Shown here: positions 8,842 through 17,996 of the stretch, piece by piece
Position numbering within the stretch: position 1 is the first letter of the stretch
Layout of the letters: every line of letters starts with the position of its first letter
Assembly (NCBI GenBank): GCA_020633825.1
Contig: JACKCV010000004.1
Coordinates: forward strand, 62,001 to 126,000
Direction of reading: 5' to 3'
From: Fibrobacteria bacterium
GTDB lineage: Bacteria > Fibrobacterota > Fibrobacteria > UBA5070
Length of the DNA: 64,000 bases
Position numbers and translations under genes: made by a program
Notes under the pieces: generated by a model
Database searches by the model: none
What the model saw: the letters and a program-made list of their open reading frames with translations, nothing else
What the model was told of the DNA's origin: nothing

Positions 8842-9086
8842 GAGAGCCGTTTCTGACTGTCGAGCCATGGATCCACTGAAGAAGGATGGACGCCTCCGAC
8901 GAGAGCCGTCTCCGTTGGTGGAGGCCCTTCTCCCCCGGTTGAGAGCCATCTCTGCGGACGGTGAGACCAACTCCGCGGGTTGAGGGAAATCGAAACCTGC
9001 GGAGTCGCCAACCATCCTTCCCCCCGCCGAGACCCGAATCGCCCCCACACGGTTCACAGGTTTCGAGACCCTCAACCAACGAACCC
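8842..9086 (+). repeat. Composite repeat, copy A
   Basis: Four 20-21 nt units lie head to tail at 8901-8981 (consensus near GAGAGCCGTCTCCGCGGGTT), with a more diverged unit at 8842-8861. They run into an imperfect inverted repeat at 8978-9077: GGTTGAGGG-N3-TCGAAACCTGCG pairs with the reverse complement of the right arm, giving a long hairpin. Before the array is a segment close to the 3' end of the GIY-YIG gene (ATGGATCCACTGAAGAAGGA at 8867). The right end is shorter than in copies B and C. Strand is arbitrary. Confidence 0.85.
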
Positions 9087-9273
9087 AAAAGCCCCCGATG
9101 CTGGCATGGCGCATCACCCAGAGAACCTTCCTCCAGAGCGGCACATCCACTAGAGCGCCAAAGGCCCCCGATAGCCTCAAAACACTAACCGCATACCACG
9201 CCAACGCAGAAAATCGCTGATTGAATGACGACTGGCACCTCGGAAGTCAGTACCTGTAACAATGATTCCCTGA

Positions 9274-9621
9274 ATGGCTTGGCTTTACATTCTGGAATGC
9301 TCCGACGGCTCCTTCTATGTTGGGAGCACGATCGACTTGGAGCGCCGTGTTGCTCAACACAAATCCGGCGAGGGAGCCGTCTACACAAGGTCGCGCCGCC
9401 CTCTCAAATTGGTTTTCTCTCAGGAATTCCAACGCCTCGAAGAAGCCTTCCTGAGGGAGAAGCAGGTCCAGGGCTGGAATCGTGCCAAGCGGTTGGCGCT
9501 CATCGAGGGCCGCTTCCAAGACTTGCCTATTCTGGCACTTCGAAAATCGCCCAATCCCCAAAAGACCGATGAATTCAAAATGTCTGACGGGTATGGGATG
9601 GATCCGCTGAAGAAGGACTGA
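9274..9621 (+). CDS. Small GIY-YIG endonuclease domain protein
   Basis: The 115-residue protein carries the GIY-YIG nuclease fold: YILECSDGSFYVGST at 5-19, a conserved Arg in LERRVAQHKSG, and the Glu region EEAFLREKQVQGW. It belongs to the compact UvrC-N/YhbQ-like group of structure-selective nucleases. The last dozen codons (MSDGYGMDPLKKD) lie in sequence also found at the left end of repeat copy A, so the gene and the repeat are physically joined. No Shine-Dalgarno is visible; TAACAAT lies about 10 nt before the ATG. Cellular role is unknown; association with repeats suggests a selfish or repeat-mobilising activity, which is an inference. Confidence 0.85.
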   Translation: MAWLYILECSDGSFYVGSTIDLERRVAQHKSGEGAVYTRSRRPLKLVFSQEFQRLEEAFLREKQVQGWNRAKRLALIEGRFQDLPILALRKSPNPQKTDEFKMSDGYGMDPLKKD

Positions 9622-9631
9622 CTGCGCTGTC

Positions 9632-9793
9632 GAGAGCCGTCTCCGCGGGTTGAGAGACCATCTCCGCGGGTTGAGGGAAATCGAAACCTGCGGAGTCGCG
9701 ATCCATCCTTCCCCCGCCGAGACCCGAATCGCCCCCACACGGTTCGCAGGTTTCGAGACCCTCAACTAGCGAACCGTGGATCCACGCTGCCGA
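9632..9793 (+). repeat. Composite repeat, copy B
   Basis: This copy starts 11 nt after the GIY-YIG stop codon. It has two 20-21 nt units (9632-9672), then the inverted-repeat hairpin (9669-9767), then a shared right end GCGAACCGTGGATCCACGCT (from 9769). It is the copy directly attached to the nuclease gene. Confidence 0.85.
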
Positions 9794-9823
9794 AACCTTG
9801 GGCAATGCCAGACCCCGCCGATT

Positions 9824-10025
9824 GAGAGCCGTCTCCGTTGGTGGAGGCCCTTCTCCCCCGGTCGAGAGCCATCGCTGAGGGCAGAGAGACCAACTCCGCG
9901 GGTTGAGGGAAATCGAAACCTGCGGAGTCGCCAACCATCCTTCCCCCCGCCGAGACCAGAATCACTCCCAAACGGTTCGCAGGTTTCGAGACCCTCAACC
10001 AGCGAACCGTGGATCCACGCTGCCG
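9824..10025 (+). repeat. Composite repeat, copy C
   Basis: Four units at 9824-9904 in the same order of variants as copy A are followed by the hairpin (9901-10000) and the same right end as copy B (10002-10025). It stops about 50 nt before the sufB promoter. A run of nine C follows at about 10045-10053. Confidence 0.85.
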
Positions 10026-10076
10026 GACCAGGAAAGATTTCCCACCCCCCCCCTTGCGTTCCGGCACCGTGCCTGT

Positions 10077-10105
10077 TTGATATAGAACCAATCTGGTTCT
10101 ATATT
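10077..10105 (+). promoter_or_regulatory. sufB promoter with SUF-type operator
   Basis: The -35 TTGATA (10077-10082) and -10 TATATT (10100-10105) are 17 bp apart. The palindrome TAGAACCAATCTGGTTCTA (10083-10101), with perfect 8-bp arms, fills the spacer. This is the most symmetrical of three copies. The 5' leader to the sufB ATG would be about 23 nt and includes GGGAGA as ribosome binding site. Confidence 0.85.
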
Positions 10106-10135
10106 GAATCCAGACACCTCAACGGGAGACGCACG

Positions 10136-11593
<1,458 letters not shown>

Positions 11594-12067
11594 CAAGGCT
11601 GGTTGAGCCTCCGAGGCCAACTGCCGAGGGTTTACCCTGAACTCTGTCGAAGGGAGACCGACCGAACTGCTCCAGGCGCCTCCCCTGGCAAGGCCGGGGC
11701 CGGGCTGCCTCCGCTCGCCACGGCTCGCTACCGGGCCTCCTCGCCGGGTCGCCTTCCAGCGCACCCGGCTGCGGGGTCCCGGCCCGAGGGGCGGCATCCC
11801 TGGCGCGATCGGCGCAGGATTGCCTGATGCCCGGTTCGGTCGAGGATGCTCTCCCTCCGGAATCGCTTCCTGCCGCGAAACGATCCCGTCTCCTGGATCC
11901 AAGCGCCCATGGCATTCACCTGGACCAATCGAACCATGTCCTGGGATTCGGAAGCATCGATACCATCTTTTCCAGCTGGCTCCCGGCAGAATGGCGAGGC
12001 CTGGGAACCTGATCCGCAAGCCGCCCCTCTTCGGGGGAGATCCATCACGACGCAGGAGGCCGGAACC
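11594..12067. other. GC-rich intergenic region after sufB
   Basis: No gene is recognised here. The stretch 11670-11800 is extremely GC-rich and could form many hairpins. TACCCTGAACTCTGTCGAAGGG at about 11634-11655 resembles the CTGAGCTTGTCGAAGG-type short repeat seen in many bacterial genomes. The end of the stretch contains the ribosome binding site of the ParB-like gene (CAGGAGG at 12052-12058). Confidence 0.4.
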
Positions 12068-12445
12068 ATGGCGAAGAAAGAGAAGATCCACTGGCTGGCG
12101 GAGCCCGAGCCCCACAACTACCCCTCCGCGCAGGCGTATCTGACCCTGGTTTTCGAAGACGAGAAGGCCAAGCTTCTCGCCCGTGAATTGGAAACCGCCC
12201 CCATGACCGCCTTCAAGGCCAAGGACATCTTCCGCGCTTCGCAATTGTCCCTTCTGGGCGTTTCGAATTCCCATGTGCAGAAGAACCAGGAGAAGATCGA
12301 AGACGAAAAGGCCTTGTCGCCCATCCTCCTGGTGAGAACGGGAAACGGAGGACGTGTGATCGTGGCCGACGGATACCACCGGATGTGCTCGGTGTACCAC
12401 TACGACGAAGACGCATTGATTCCCTGCAAGATCATCACCGCCTGA
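12068..12445 (+). CDS. Stand-alone ParB/Srx-fold protein
   Basis: The 125-residue protein fits a single ParB-like (Srx superfamily) domain: a helical part FKAKDIFRASQLS, then the strand and loop SPILLVRTGNGGRVIVADGYHRMCSVYHY and LIPCKI. DGYHR corresponds to the nucleotide-binding GxRR/DGHHR loop of the family. There is no helix-turn-helix, so it is not a chromosome-partitioning ParB. It could be a nucleotidase, nuclease or small-molecule kinase. It is transcribed alone between sufB and the TIGR02147 pair. Function is unknown. Confidence 0.75.
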   Translation: MAKKEKIHWLAEPEPHNYPSAQAYLTLVFEDEKAKLLARELETAPMTAFKAKDIFRASQLSLLGVSNSHVQKNQEKIEDEKALSPILLVRTGNGGRVIVADGYHRMCSVYHYDEDALIPCKIITA

Positions 12446-13075
12446 CCACCATCCCCCCCCACGGCCGGAGAAAGGCGGGAGCAGAGGGAAGATCCTCCGG
12501 AGCACCAAGTTGCTCGTTCCCAGGAGCCCCCCATCGCTCCCTGAACGGGAGCACTTAACAGCCGGATCCTCCCCCCGGATGGGCCTTCGGGAACCAACTT
12601 GGGAAAGAGCCAGGGAGGGGGATCCCCGCCTTGCGGCTCGCATCGATCCGGGGGACCTCCATGAAGACCATCACTCTCGCCGCAGGAATCGCCTTCGCCT
12701 CTTCCCTTTCGGGAGGTCACGGAACTGCCGGCACCCCGGGCCGGACCGAATTCGGCGCGGCCCCCGCTCCGGGAATCGAGATGATTCCCGCCTCCTCCGC
12801 GGCCGCGGGACCTTTCCTGCGGCACCCCGGGGTGATGTTGGGTCTCGTTTCGTGGCCCACCACTTCCCCCTCCGCACTCGGAGGCAGGGGTTGACCGAAC
12901 GGCGGACCATCCACCATGGGACCGGGGGGACCGCGACACTCCCCCCTCGGGTGCAGGCGATCCCGGGACAACCCCGGTGCGACCAGCCCGACCCGACGTG
13001 CCACTCCGACCGTTGGCCGAAAACTCGAGCGGCCTCCCGTCCCGGCAAGGTATCCTGGATCCGAGGACGAATCCC
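12446..13075. other. Long intergenic region with one doubtful small ORF
   Basis: Apart from the possible 77-codon gene at 12661-12894, I see no coding sequence. TATCCT at 13051-13056 may be the -10 of the TIGR02147 gene, with GAGGA at 13063-13067 as its ribosome binding site. Confidence 0.4.
12661..12894 (+). CDS. Possible small exported peptide (doubtful)
   Basis: The 77-residue ORF begins with a signal-like segment (MKTITLAAGIAFASSLSGG). The rest is low-complexity Gly/Ala/Pro/Ser with no recognisable domain. It lacks a clear ribosome binding site. The start looks like an exported protein, but chance is a fair alternative in this GC-rich DNA. Confidence 0.3.
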   Translation: MKTITLAAGIAFASSLSGGHGTAGTPGRTEFGAAPAPGIEMIPASSAAAGPFLRHPGVMLGLVSWPTTSPSALGGRG

Positions 13076-13939
13076 GTGACACCCATCTTCCATTACACCG
13101 ATTACCGGGCCTTTCTCAAGGATGCCTTGCAGGCACTCAAGGAAAAGGACCCCAAGATCAGCCAGAGGTGGATCCAGCAGCGACTGGCCGTCAAGACCTC
13201 GGGCTGGCTCGCCGACCTGCTCGCCGGGCGACGCAAACTCGGGCGCCCTCAATTGGAGGCGTTCTCCCGGCTCCTGAATCTCTCGGCCCGCGAGGAACTC
13301 TACTTCCAGACGCTGGTCGACTACGTGCACGCCCCGACGGCCCCCACCCGCAACCGCGCCTTCGAAAAACTCGCCTCCTTCCACGAGGTCCCTCGCGACC
13401 TCATCGATCCCGATCGGTTCGAATACTTCTCCAAGTGGTACTACGGGGCCATCCGCGAGTTCCTTCTGATCGAGCCCTTCCGGGGAGACCATGCCAAGTT
13501 GGCCCGCTCCCTCCGCCCACCGATCACCCCCGCCCAGGCCAAGGATGCCATCGCGGTCCTGGAGCGACTGGGAATGGTCAAGAGGTTCGCCTCGGGGGAA
13601 CTGCGTCCCTCGGTGGAGCACGTCAAGAAGCTCCCCCACTTCGGGCCGGAGCACTATTATCGCTACATTCGTTCCCAGATGGAACTCGGCATCGACGCGG
13701 TGGAGCGCATCCCCAAGGACGAGCGCGACGTCTCCGCACTCACCCTGGTGCTCTCCGAGGAAGGTTTCCGCATCTTCCGACAGGAGTTGAAGGAACTCCG
13801 CTCCCGCATGGTCCAGATTTCGGAATCCGAGAACAAGAAGTTCTGGACGGGGGTCACGGGCGACTCGCGCCGCGTCTACCAGTCCGTTCTGCAGGTCTTC
13901 CCGGTGAGCCAGCATCGCCCCCCCCGGGAGACGCCATGA
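13076..13939 (+). CDS. TIGR02147 family protein (Fibrobacter paralogous family)
   Basis: The 287-residue cytoplasmic protein matches the TIGR02147/DUF4423 family, expanded in Fibrobacter and related bacteria. Visible marks are YTDYRAFLKDALQALK at the N-terminus, a helix-turn-helix-like stretch ISQRWIQQRLAVKTSGWLAD over about 30-50, and SAREELYFQTLVDY. Members are thought to be DNA-binding regulators, usually next to an exported protein. Here the ATGA overlap with the downstream lipoprotein gene means they are co-translated. GTG 13076 is preceded by GAGGA. Confidence 0.85.
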   Translation: MTPIFHYTDYRAFLKDALQALKEKDPKISQRWIQQRLAVKTSGWLADLLAGRRKLGRPQLEAFSRLLNLSAREELYFQTLVDYVHAPTAPTRNRAFEKLASFHEVPRDLIDPDRFEYFSKWYYGAIREFLLIEPFRGDHAKLARSLRPPITPAQAKDAIAVLERLGMVKRFASGELRPSVEHVKKLPHFGPEHYYRYIRSQMELGIDAVERIPKDERDVSALTLVLSEEGFRIFRQELKELRSRMVQISESENKKFWTGVTGDSRRVYQSVLQVFPVSQHRPPRETP

Positions 13940-15228
13940 GGCCCCGGATCACCCTTGCGCTGGCTCTGACCGCCTGGGGGGTCAACGGCTGTGCCACCGA
14001 CCGGATCGCCAGCACCGAAGTCGAAAACGAACTGGTCGGGGTCGTCGTCGGCACCGCCGAGGACACCGCGAGCCTGGTCGCCGCCCGCTGGCTCCTGGCG
14101 GATTCCGCATCCACGCTGTTCTCCGGAACCACCGATTCCCTCGGCAGCATCGTGGCCACCCGGGTCCCCGTCGACCGCGACCTGGAGCTGCTGGTGCTCT
14201 CGCAGGCGGAGACCTTGCGCATCGCGATTCCGGCAGGATCCTTGCTCCCCGGGGACACTCTGCGGCTGGGGGTGAACCTCCTGACCGATGCCGTCTCCAG
14301 GGCTTGGGAATACAAGGGGCGGAAGGGTTCGCTTCCCGTGTTCGGCGACTCCCTCGCCCGCGACATCCTCGGATTGCCCTTCTCGTGGCCGGAACTGTCC
14401 GCTCCCCGCGGACGCCGCTCGCAGGATGTGACCACCATCCTCCAGACCCTCAACCTCCAGGTGCGAAGAGGTGCCGAACCACCCTGGAAGCATCTCGACG
14501 CCCTGGCCTCCGACCCTTCCCGGAATCTCGTGCGCGACAGCGCCTTCGGTCTGGATCTCGCCCAGACCCTGCGCAACCAGGGGCTGGCGCGGGACAGCCA
14601 ACGATTGGTCGTCCGACGCCTCGATTCCCTTTCCGGGGAGCAGGGGCGGCTGTTCGACGCATGGGACAACGCGATCCAGGCGGGGGACTCCCTCCTCCTG
14701 GTCGAGCTCCTTCCCTGGCTGGGACAACCCGAGGTCGGTTGGTTCCTGCGCTACCTGAAGGATCGTGCCACCTCGACGGGCCAGGTCGTGCTCATGCAAC
14801 CACGCCCCGCGATGCCCATGGACCTCGTCACCGAAACCGCGCGTCGCCTGTCCATGCGCATGGCGGTCCGGGCGCTCCAGGATCTGTCGTCCCCTCCCCT
14901 CGACGGAATGGTTCTGGCGAGACTTCTCGACGAGGCGGACTCCACCGCGAGGGAAACCTTCCAGTTCCTGCGGATCGAGCAGTGGTTCGGCCGCGACCGG
15001 GAGCTCGACGAACTCCTGGAACCGATCGTGCTCCTGGAGCGATCCCCGGCATGGAGCACCACAGCCTATGTGGAGGCGCTCGATCCCGCGGCGATGCTCG
15101 CCGTGGGATGGATCTTCCCCCATGGCGAACCCTTGCGCAAGGCGTTGGAGAAGCGTGTCGGCGATCTCGGACTGGACCTCCGCCAGTACCTCGTCTGGAA
15201 CGATCCCGGCAAGGTGCCGGGCCTTTGA
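13936..15228 (+). CDS. Lipoprotein of unknown function, partner of TIGR02147 gene
   Basis: The 430-residue product has a lipoprotein-like signal (LALALTAWGVNGC, Cys at 19). The following 100 residues look like a beta-rich carboxypeptidase-regulatory-like or Ig-type domain (GVVVGTAEDTASLVAA...DRDLELLVL). The remainder is helical, with no catalytic motif I can name. Its ATG overlaps the stop of the TIGR02147 gene, a pairing characteristic of Fibrobacterota. Confidence 0.75.
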   Translation: MRPRITLALALTAWGVNGCATDRIASTEVENELVGVVVGTAEDTASLVAARWLLADSASTLFSGTTDSLGSIVATRVPVDRDLELLVLSQAETLRIAIPAGSLLPGDTLRLGVNLLTDAVSRAWEYKGRKGSLPVFGDSLARDILGLPFSWPELSAPRGRRSQDVTTILQTLNLQVRRGAEPPWKHLDALASDPSRNLVRDSAFGLDLAQTLRNQGLARDSQRLVVRRLDSLSGEQGRLFDAWDNAIQAGDSLLLVELLPWLGQPEVGWFLRYLKDRATSTGQVVLMQPRPAMPMDLVTETARRLSMRMAVRALQDLSSPPLDGMVLARLLDEADSTARETFQFLRIEQWFGRDRELDELLEPIVLLERSPAWSTTAYVEALDPAAMLAVGWIFPHGEPLRKALEKRVGDLGLDLRQYLVWNDPGKVPGL

Positions 15229-15300
15229 AAAAAGCGGGAATCGGAACGCCCGCCGGATCGTCCTCCTCTTGAACACCTGATCCACGGTGTGGAGGACCCC

Positions 15301-15786
15301 ATGAACAAGACCCACTCGCTTCTCACGCTTCTCGCCCTCGGTTCCGCGACGGCCCTCTTCGCATTCGGCGGCCACGGGAAGGGTCGGCACCACGGCGATG
15401 GCCCCCAGGATCGCCAGTGCCTGCGGGACTCGACCGATTGCCCGAGGATGGCGCGCGCTCCTCTCACCCAGGAGCAGAAGACCTTCCTGGAAGCCCAGCG
15501 GACGCTGAGGGATTCCATGCACCTGGCCATGCGAGGCTACGTGGAGGCCGTGCGAAACGGCGCGGACCCCCGCAGCCTCCCCACCGAGCGCGCGCGCATC
15601 TCCGACTTCCATCGACGCATGGACCAGCTCCGCAACGACAACCTCGACGTCTGGCTCGACATCGTCGCGACGCATCCCATGATGGGCCCCGGAGGTCCCG
15701 GAGGAATGCGCCCAGGACGGATGGGCCACCCCCGTTGCCCCTACATGCAGGACGGAGTCCCGACGGACTCCACCCCGAAGAAATGA
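15301..15786 (+). CDS. Small His-rich periplasmic protein, possible Spy/CnrX-like sensor
   Basis: The 161-residue protein has a signal peptide (LLTLLALGSATALFAFG) directly followed by a His/Gly-rich stretch (GGHGKGRHHGDGPQD), then a helical hairpin region (LTQEQKTFLEAQRTLRDSM, then RARISDFHRRMDQLRNDN) and a Gly/Met/Pro-rich tail. The helical part recalls the Spy/CpxP/CnrX fold, in which members bind metals or unfolded proteins in the periplasm. Its place just before an ECF sigma factor suggests it senses metal or envelope stress for that system. Family assignment is tentative. Confidence 0.6.
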   Translation: MNKTHSLLTLLALGSATALFAFGGHGKGRHHGDGPQDRQCLRDSTDCPRMARAPLTQEQKTFLEAQRTLRDSMHLAMRGYVEAVRNGADPRSLPTERARISDFHRRMDQLRNDNLDVWLDIVATHPMMGPGGPGGMRPGRMGHPRCPYMQDGVPTDSTPKK

Positions 15787-15818
15787 CCCGTGACCGTCGA
15801 AGGGGATGAACCCGGGCC

Positions 15819-15839
15819 CGCTCCCTCCCGGAGGGAGCG
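15819..15839. other. Strong hairpin between the Spy-like and ECF sigma genes
   Basis: CGCTCCCTC pairs perfectly with GAGGGAGCG across a CCG loop. No T run follows, so it is either an RNA-stability structure or a weak terminator that separates expression of 15301-15786 from the sigma operon. Confidence 0.5.
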
Positions 15840-15879
15840 GCGGCTCGTCGGAGCTTCCCCGACAAACCACATTTGCGAC

Positions 15880-16503
15880 ATGGAGCCAGGCCATGACATC
15901 ACCTCCCAGGCTGCCGGTGCGGAGTCCCGGGCTGGCGGATCGTCCCGCCCCGCCCCGTGGCTGCCGTGGGTCGGCCCCGCCCGCTCGGGGGACATGGCCG
16001 CTTTCCGCTCCTTGTACGAGGCGACCTATCCCGGCCTGTTCAACGTCCTGGCGAGACTCGCCGACTCCCCGGACGACGCGCGCGAGACCGCCCAGCTGGC
16101 CTTCGTCAAGGCATGGCAGAATCTGTCCGAACTCCGGGACGATCGCGCCTTTTCCGGGTGGTTGCGCCGGATCGCCGTCAACCTCCTCCGGGATCGCTGG
16201 AGGCGCGAGGAACGCCTCGAGGAATTCCCCGACGACGACGCCCCGGGAGCCCTCCCCGATCCGTCGCCGGACCCCTCCGAGACCTTCGACCGGATCCAGC
16301 GGAACACGTCCCTGGAGGAGGCGATCCGGAAGCTGCCCGAAGTCTTCCGGCTTCCGATCGTCCTCCACTACCTCGACGACCGGCCGGTGGAAGAGGTCGC
16401 GGGGATCCTCGACATCCCGCGCGGCACCGTCCTTTCCCGGCTGGCACGAGCCCGCGACCGCCTGAAACGCCATTTCCACTTCCGGAACCGGAGCGCGCCA
16501 TGA
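15880..16503 (+). CDS. ECF-type RNA polymerase sigma factor
   Basis: The 207-residue protein has sigma region 2 (DMAAFRSLYEATYPGLF and DARETAQLAFVKAWQNL) and region 4 (LEEAIRKLPEVFRLPIVLHYL, then VAGILDIPRGTVLSRLARARDRLK), separated by an acidic/proline linker, so it is a group 4 (ECF) sigma factor. It should direct transcription of an envelope- or metal-stress regulon. Downstream anti-sigma and RseB-like genes overlap by ATGA, forming one unit. ATG 15880 is preferred; an in-frame GTG at 15790 would add 30 residues of unlikely composition and cross a hairpin. Confidence 0.9.
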   Translation: MEPGHDITSQAAGAESRAGGSSRPAPWLPWVGPARSGDMAAFRSLYEATYPGLFNVLARLADSPDDARETAQLAFVKAWQNLSELRDDRAFSGWLRRIAVNLLRDRWRREERLEEFPDDDAPGALPDPSPDPSETFDRIQRNTSLEEAIRKLPEVFRLPIVLHYLDDRPVEEVAGILDIPRGTVLSRLARARDRLKRHFHFRNRSAP

Positions 16504-16829
16504 ACACCAACGACCTCGAAGACTCCTTGCGCTCCTTGCCTCCCCTTCCCGGCCGTCCCGACTGGGCGGATCTGGAGGTCCGTCTCGCGGCGTTGCGCCC
16601 GACCCGGCAGAAACCTTCTCCGACCCTTCTCCAGCGGATGCGGAAACACCCCCGGCGCGTGGCTTGGGTCTCCGCGGGAGCTCTCGTCCTGACCCTGGCC
16701 GCGGCGTGGATGGGGATGGGCCGGCAGCCCGCCGTCGATCTCGCTTGGCGATCGGCGCACCAGGAGGCCATGCGATCCGACCCCTGGGCCGACCCGTGGG
16801 TCTCCGCGGCGATGGAGAACGCCCCATGA
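16500..16829 (+). CDS. Probable anti-sigma factor, single-pass membrane protein
   Basis: The 109-residue protein has a cytoplasmic N-terminal half (about 1-50), one transmembrane helix (about 55-74, VAWVSAGALVLTLAAAWMG) and a short periplasmic tail. The order sigma, membrane protein, RseB-like fits an RseA-type anti-sigma factor that holds the sigma factor at the membrane. No ZAS zinc motif is seen. Both ends overlap neighbours by 4 nt. Confidence 0.75.
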   Translation: MNTNDLEDSLRSLPPLPGRPDWADLEVRLAALRPTRQKPSPTLLQRMRKHPRRVAWVSAGALVLTLAAAWMGMGRQPAVDLAWRSAHQEAMRSDPWADPWVSAAMENAP

Positions 16830-17782
16830 ACCTCCTGGCGCTCCTCCCGGTCCTGGTGGTCGCGTTCAGCCCCCCGGCCCCGCCGAAGGGACCCATGGGA
16901 CCTGGCCACCACGGCCACGGGGACCGTCCCCATCGGATGGCTCCGTCCTGGCTGGATTCGGCCCAATCCGGCATCACGCGCGAACCCTGGTCGGGGATCG
17001 TGGAACTCCAACTCCCCATGGGGAGACTCGACACGGCCAAGGTCTGCGGCGGCCCGCTGGGCTTTCGCATCGAATTCGGGAACGGGCGCATCCTGTGGGA
17101 AACCCTCGACAGCAGCGTCCACCTCGATCCGAAATCCCGCACGGCCCGGACCGGACCACGTCGCCCTCCCCCCGGTCCACACACCCCCATGGCCCGCCCG
17201 GCCCTGTTGGCCCACGACACCCTCCTGGGGCGTCCCGTGTCCGTCTTCACCCTCCGCGGTCCTCGTGGCGGTTCGCAACGTCTCTGGATCGACACCACCC
17301 TCCCCCTCCTCCTCCGGGGGGAGGGTCCCGGTCCTCTCGCCCGTCGAATGCTGTCCTTCGATCCCCGCGGAGGTTGTCCCGAGGACGCCTTCCAGGTCCC
17401 GGAGGGATACACCACCCGGCGCGATTTCCGGCACCCACCCCCCTCCCACGAAGTTCCTTCCCTCGACTCGCTTCGCACGGCGGTCGGTTTCCCCCTGCCC
17501 ACCCCGGGATGGCTTCCTCCCGGATTCGAGCCCGCCGGCCAGGGGTGGATCGAAGGTCGGCGCGGCAGGATCGCCCACCTGCGATGGAGCGACGGGGCTC
17601 GTTTGGTTTCCCTGTTCGTCCACTCGGGGAGCCGGGGCTTCCGACCCTGCGAGGAAAACGGGAGATGCCCCCTGGGCGGCGAGGATCCCGCCCTCGTGCT
17701 GCGACGGGACGGCAGGTCATTCCTGGTCACGGGCCCCTTGCCCGAAGAGCAGTTGCGCCGCATCGTGGAGGACCTCCGCTGA
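16826..17782 (+). CDS. RseB/MucB-like periplasmic regulator
   Basis: The 318-residue product has a short signal (LLALLPVLVVAFS), a His/Gly segment (GPGHHGHGDRPHRM) like that of the upstream Spy-like protein, and a LolA-like beta half-barrel domain (IVELQLPMGRLDT... FRIEFGNGRILWET; LLGRPVSVFTLR). A second small domain (TAVGFPLPTPGWLPPGF, then ARLVSLFVHSGS) matches the C-terminal part of RseB/MucB. RseB proteins shield the anti-sigma factor until misfolded envelope material releases them. The His-rich stretch hints at metal sensing, an inference. Confidence 0.7.
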   Translation: MNLLALLPVLVVAFSPPAPPKGPMGPGHHGHGDRPHRMAPSWLDSAQSGITREPWSGIVELQLPMGRLDTAKVCGGPLGFRIEFGNGRILWETLDSSVHLDPKSRTARTGPRRPPPGPHTPMARPALLAHDTLLGRPVSVFTLRGPRGGSQRLWIDTTLPLLLRGEGPGPLARRMLSFDPRGGCPEDAFQVPEGYTTRRDFRHPPPSHEVPSLDSLRTAVGFPLPTPGWLPPGFEPAGQGWIEGRRGRIAHLRWSDGARLVSLFVHSGSRGFRPCEENGRCPLGGEDPALVLRRDGRSFLVTGPLPEEQLRRIVEDLR

Positions 17783-17889
17783 CGGATTCCGCCTCCGCTT
17801 TCCGCGCGGATCCGCCGTTTTCCGGACCGGAACCTCACCGACCGTCCCCCGAACATCGGGGGAAACTCCAAATCGGACCGTTGGGTCGG

Positions 17890-17918
17890 TTGATACAGAA
17901 CCATTTCGGTTCTATTTT
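17890..17918 (+). promoter_or_regulatory. sufC operon promoter with SUF-type operator
   Basis: The -35 TTGATA (17890-17895) and -10 TATTTT (17913-17918) are 17 bp apart. AGAACC-ATTTC-GGTTCT (17897-17913) fills the spacer and is identical to the copy before the Rrf2 gene. The leader to the sufC ATG would be about 72 nt with AGGGAGA and TGGAG close to the start. Confidence 0.85.
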
Positions 17919-17996
17919 GCGGAGAGACACCTGGATCCGCCCTGGGATCGTTGCCCGGAGGTCGGAACCGTTGATGCAGCCAAGGGAGACCTGGAG

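Noticed and set aside
8842..8981. Possible CRISPR array from the 20-nt units
   Set aside because: Units follow each other without spacers and differ from each other; there are no cas genes.
8788..10130. Insertion sequence or integron around the GIY-YIG gene
   Set aside because: No transposase or integrase gene, no terminal inverted repeats with target duplication, and no attC-like R and L boxes could be identified.
12068..12445. Chromosome-partitioning locus at the ParB-like gene
   Set aside because: The protein has no helix-turn-helix or dimerisation domain, no parA is adjacent and no parS-like sites were seen.
13876..17904. A 1342-codon open frame on the minus strand opposite the TIGR02147 pair and ECF sigma operon
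   Set aside because: It is antisense to well-supported genes, has Arg/Gly/Pro-rich composition and no recognisable domain. Long antisense frames are expected in DNA with high GC at third positions.
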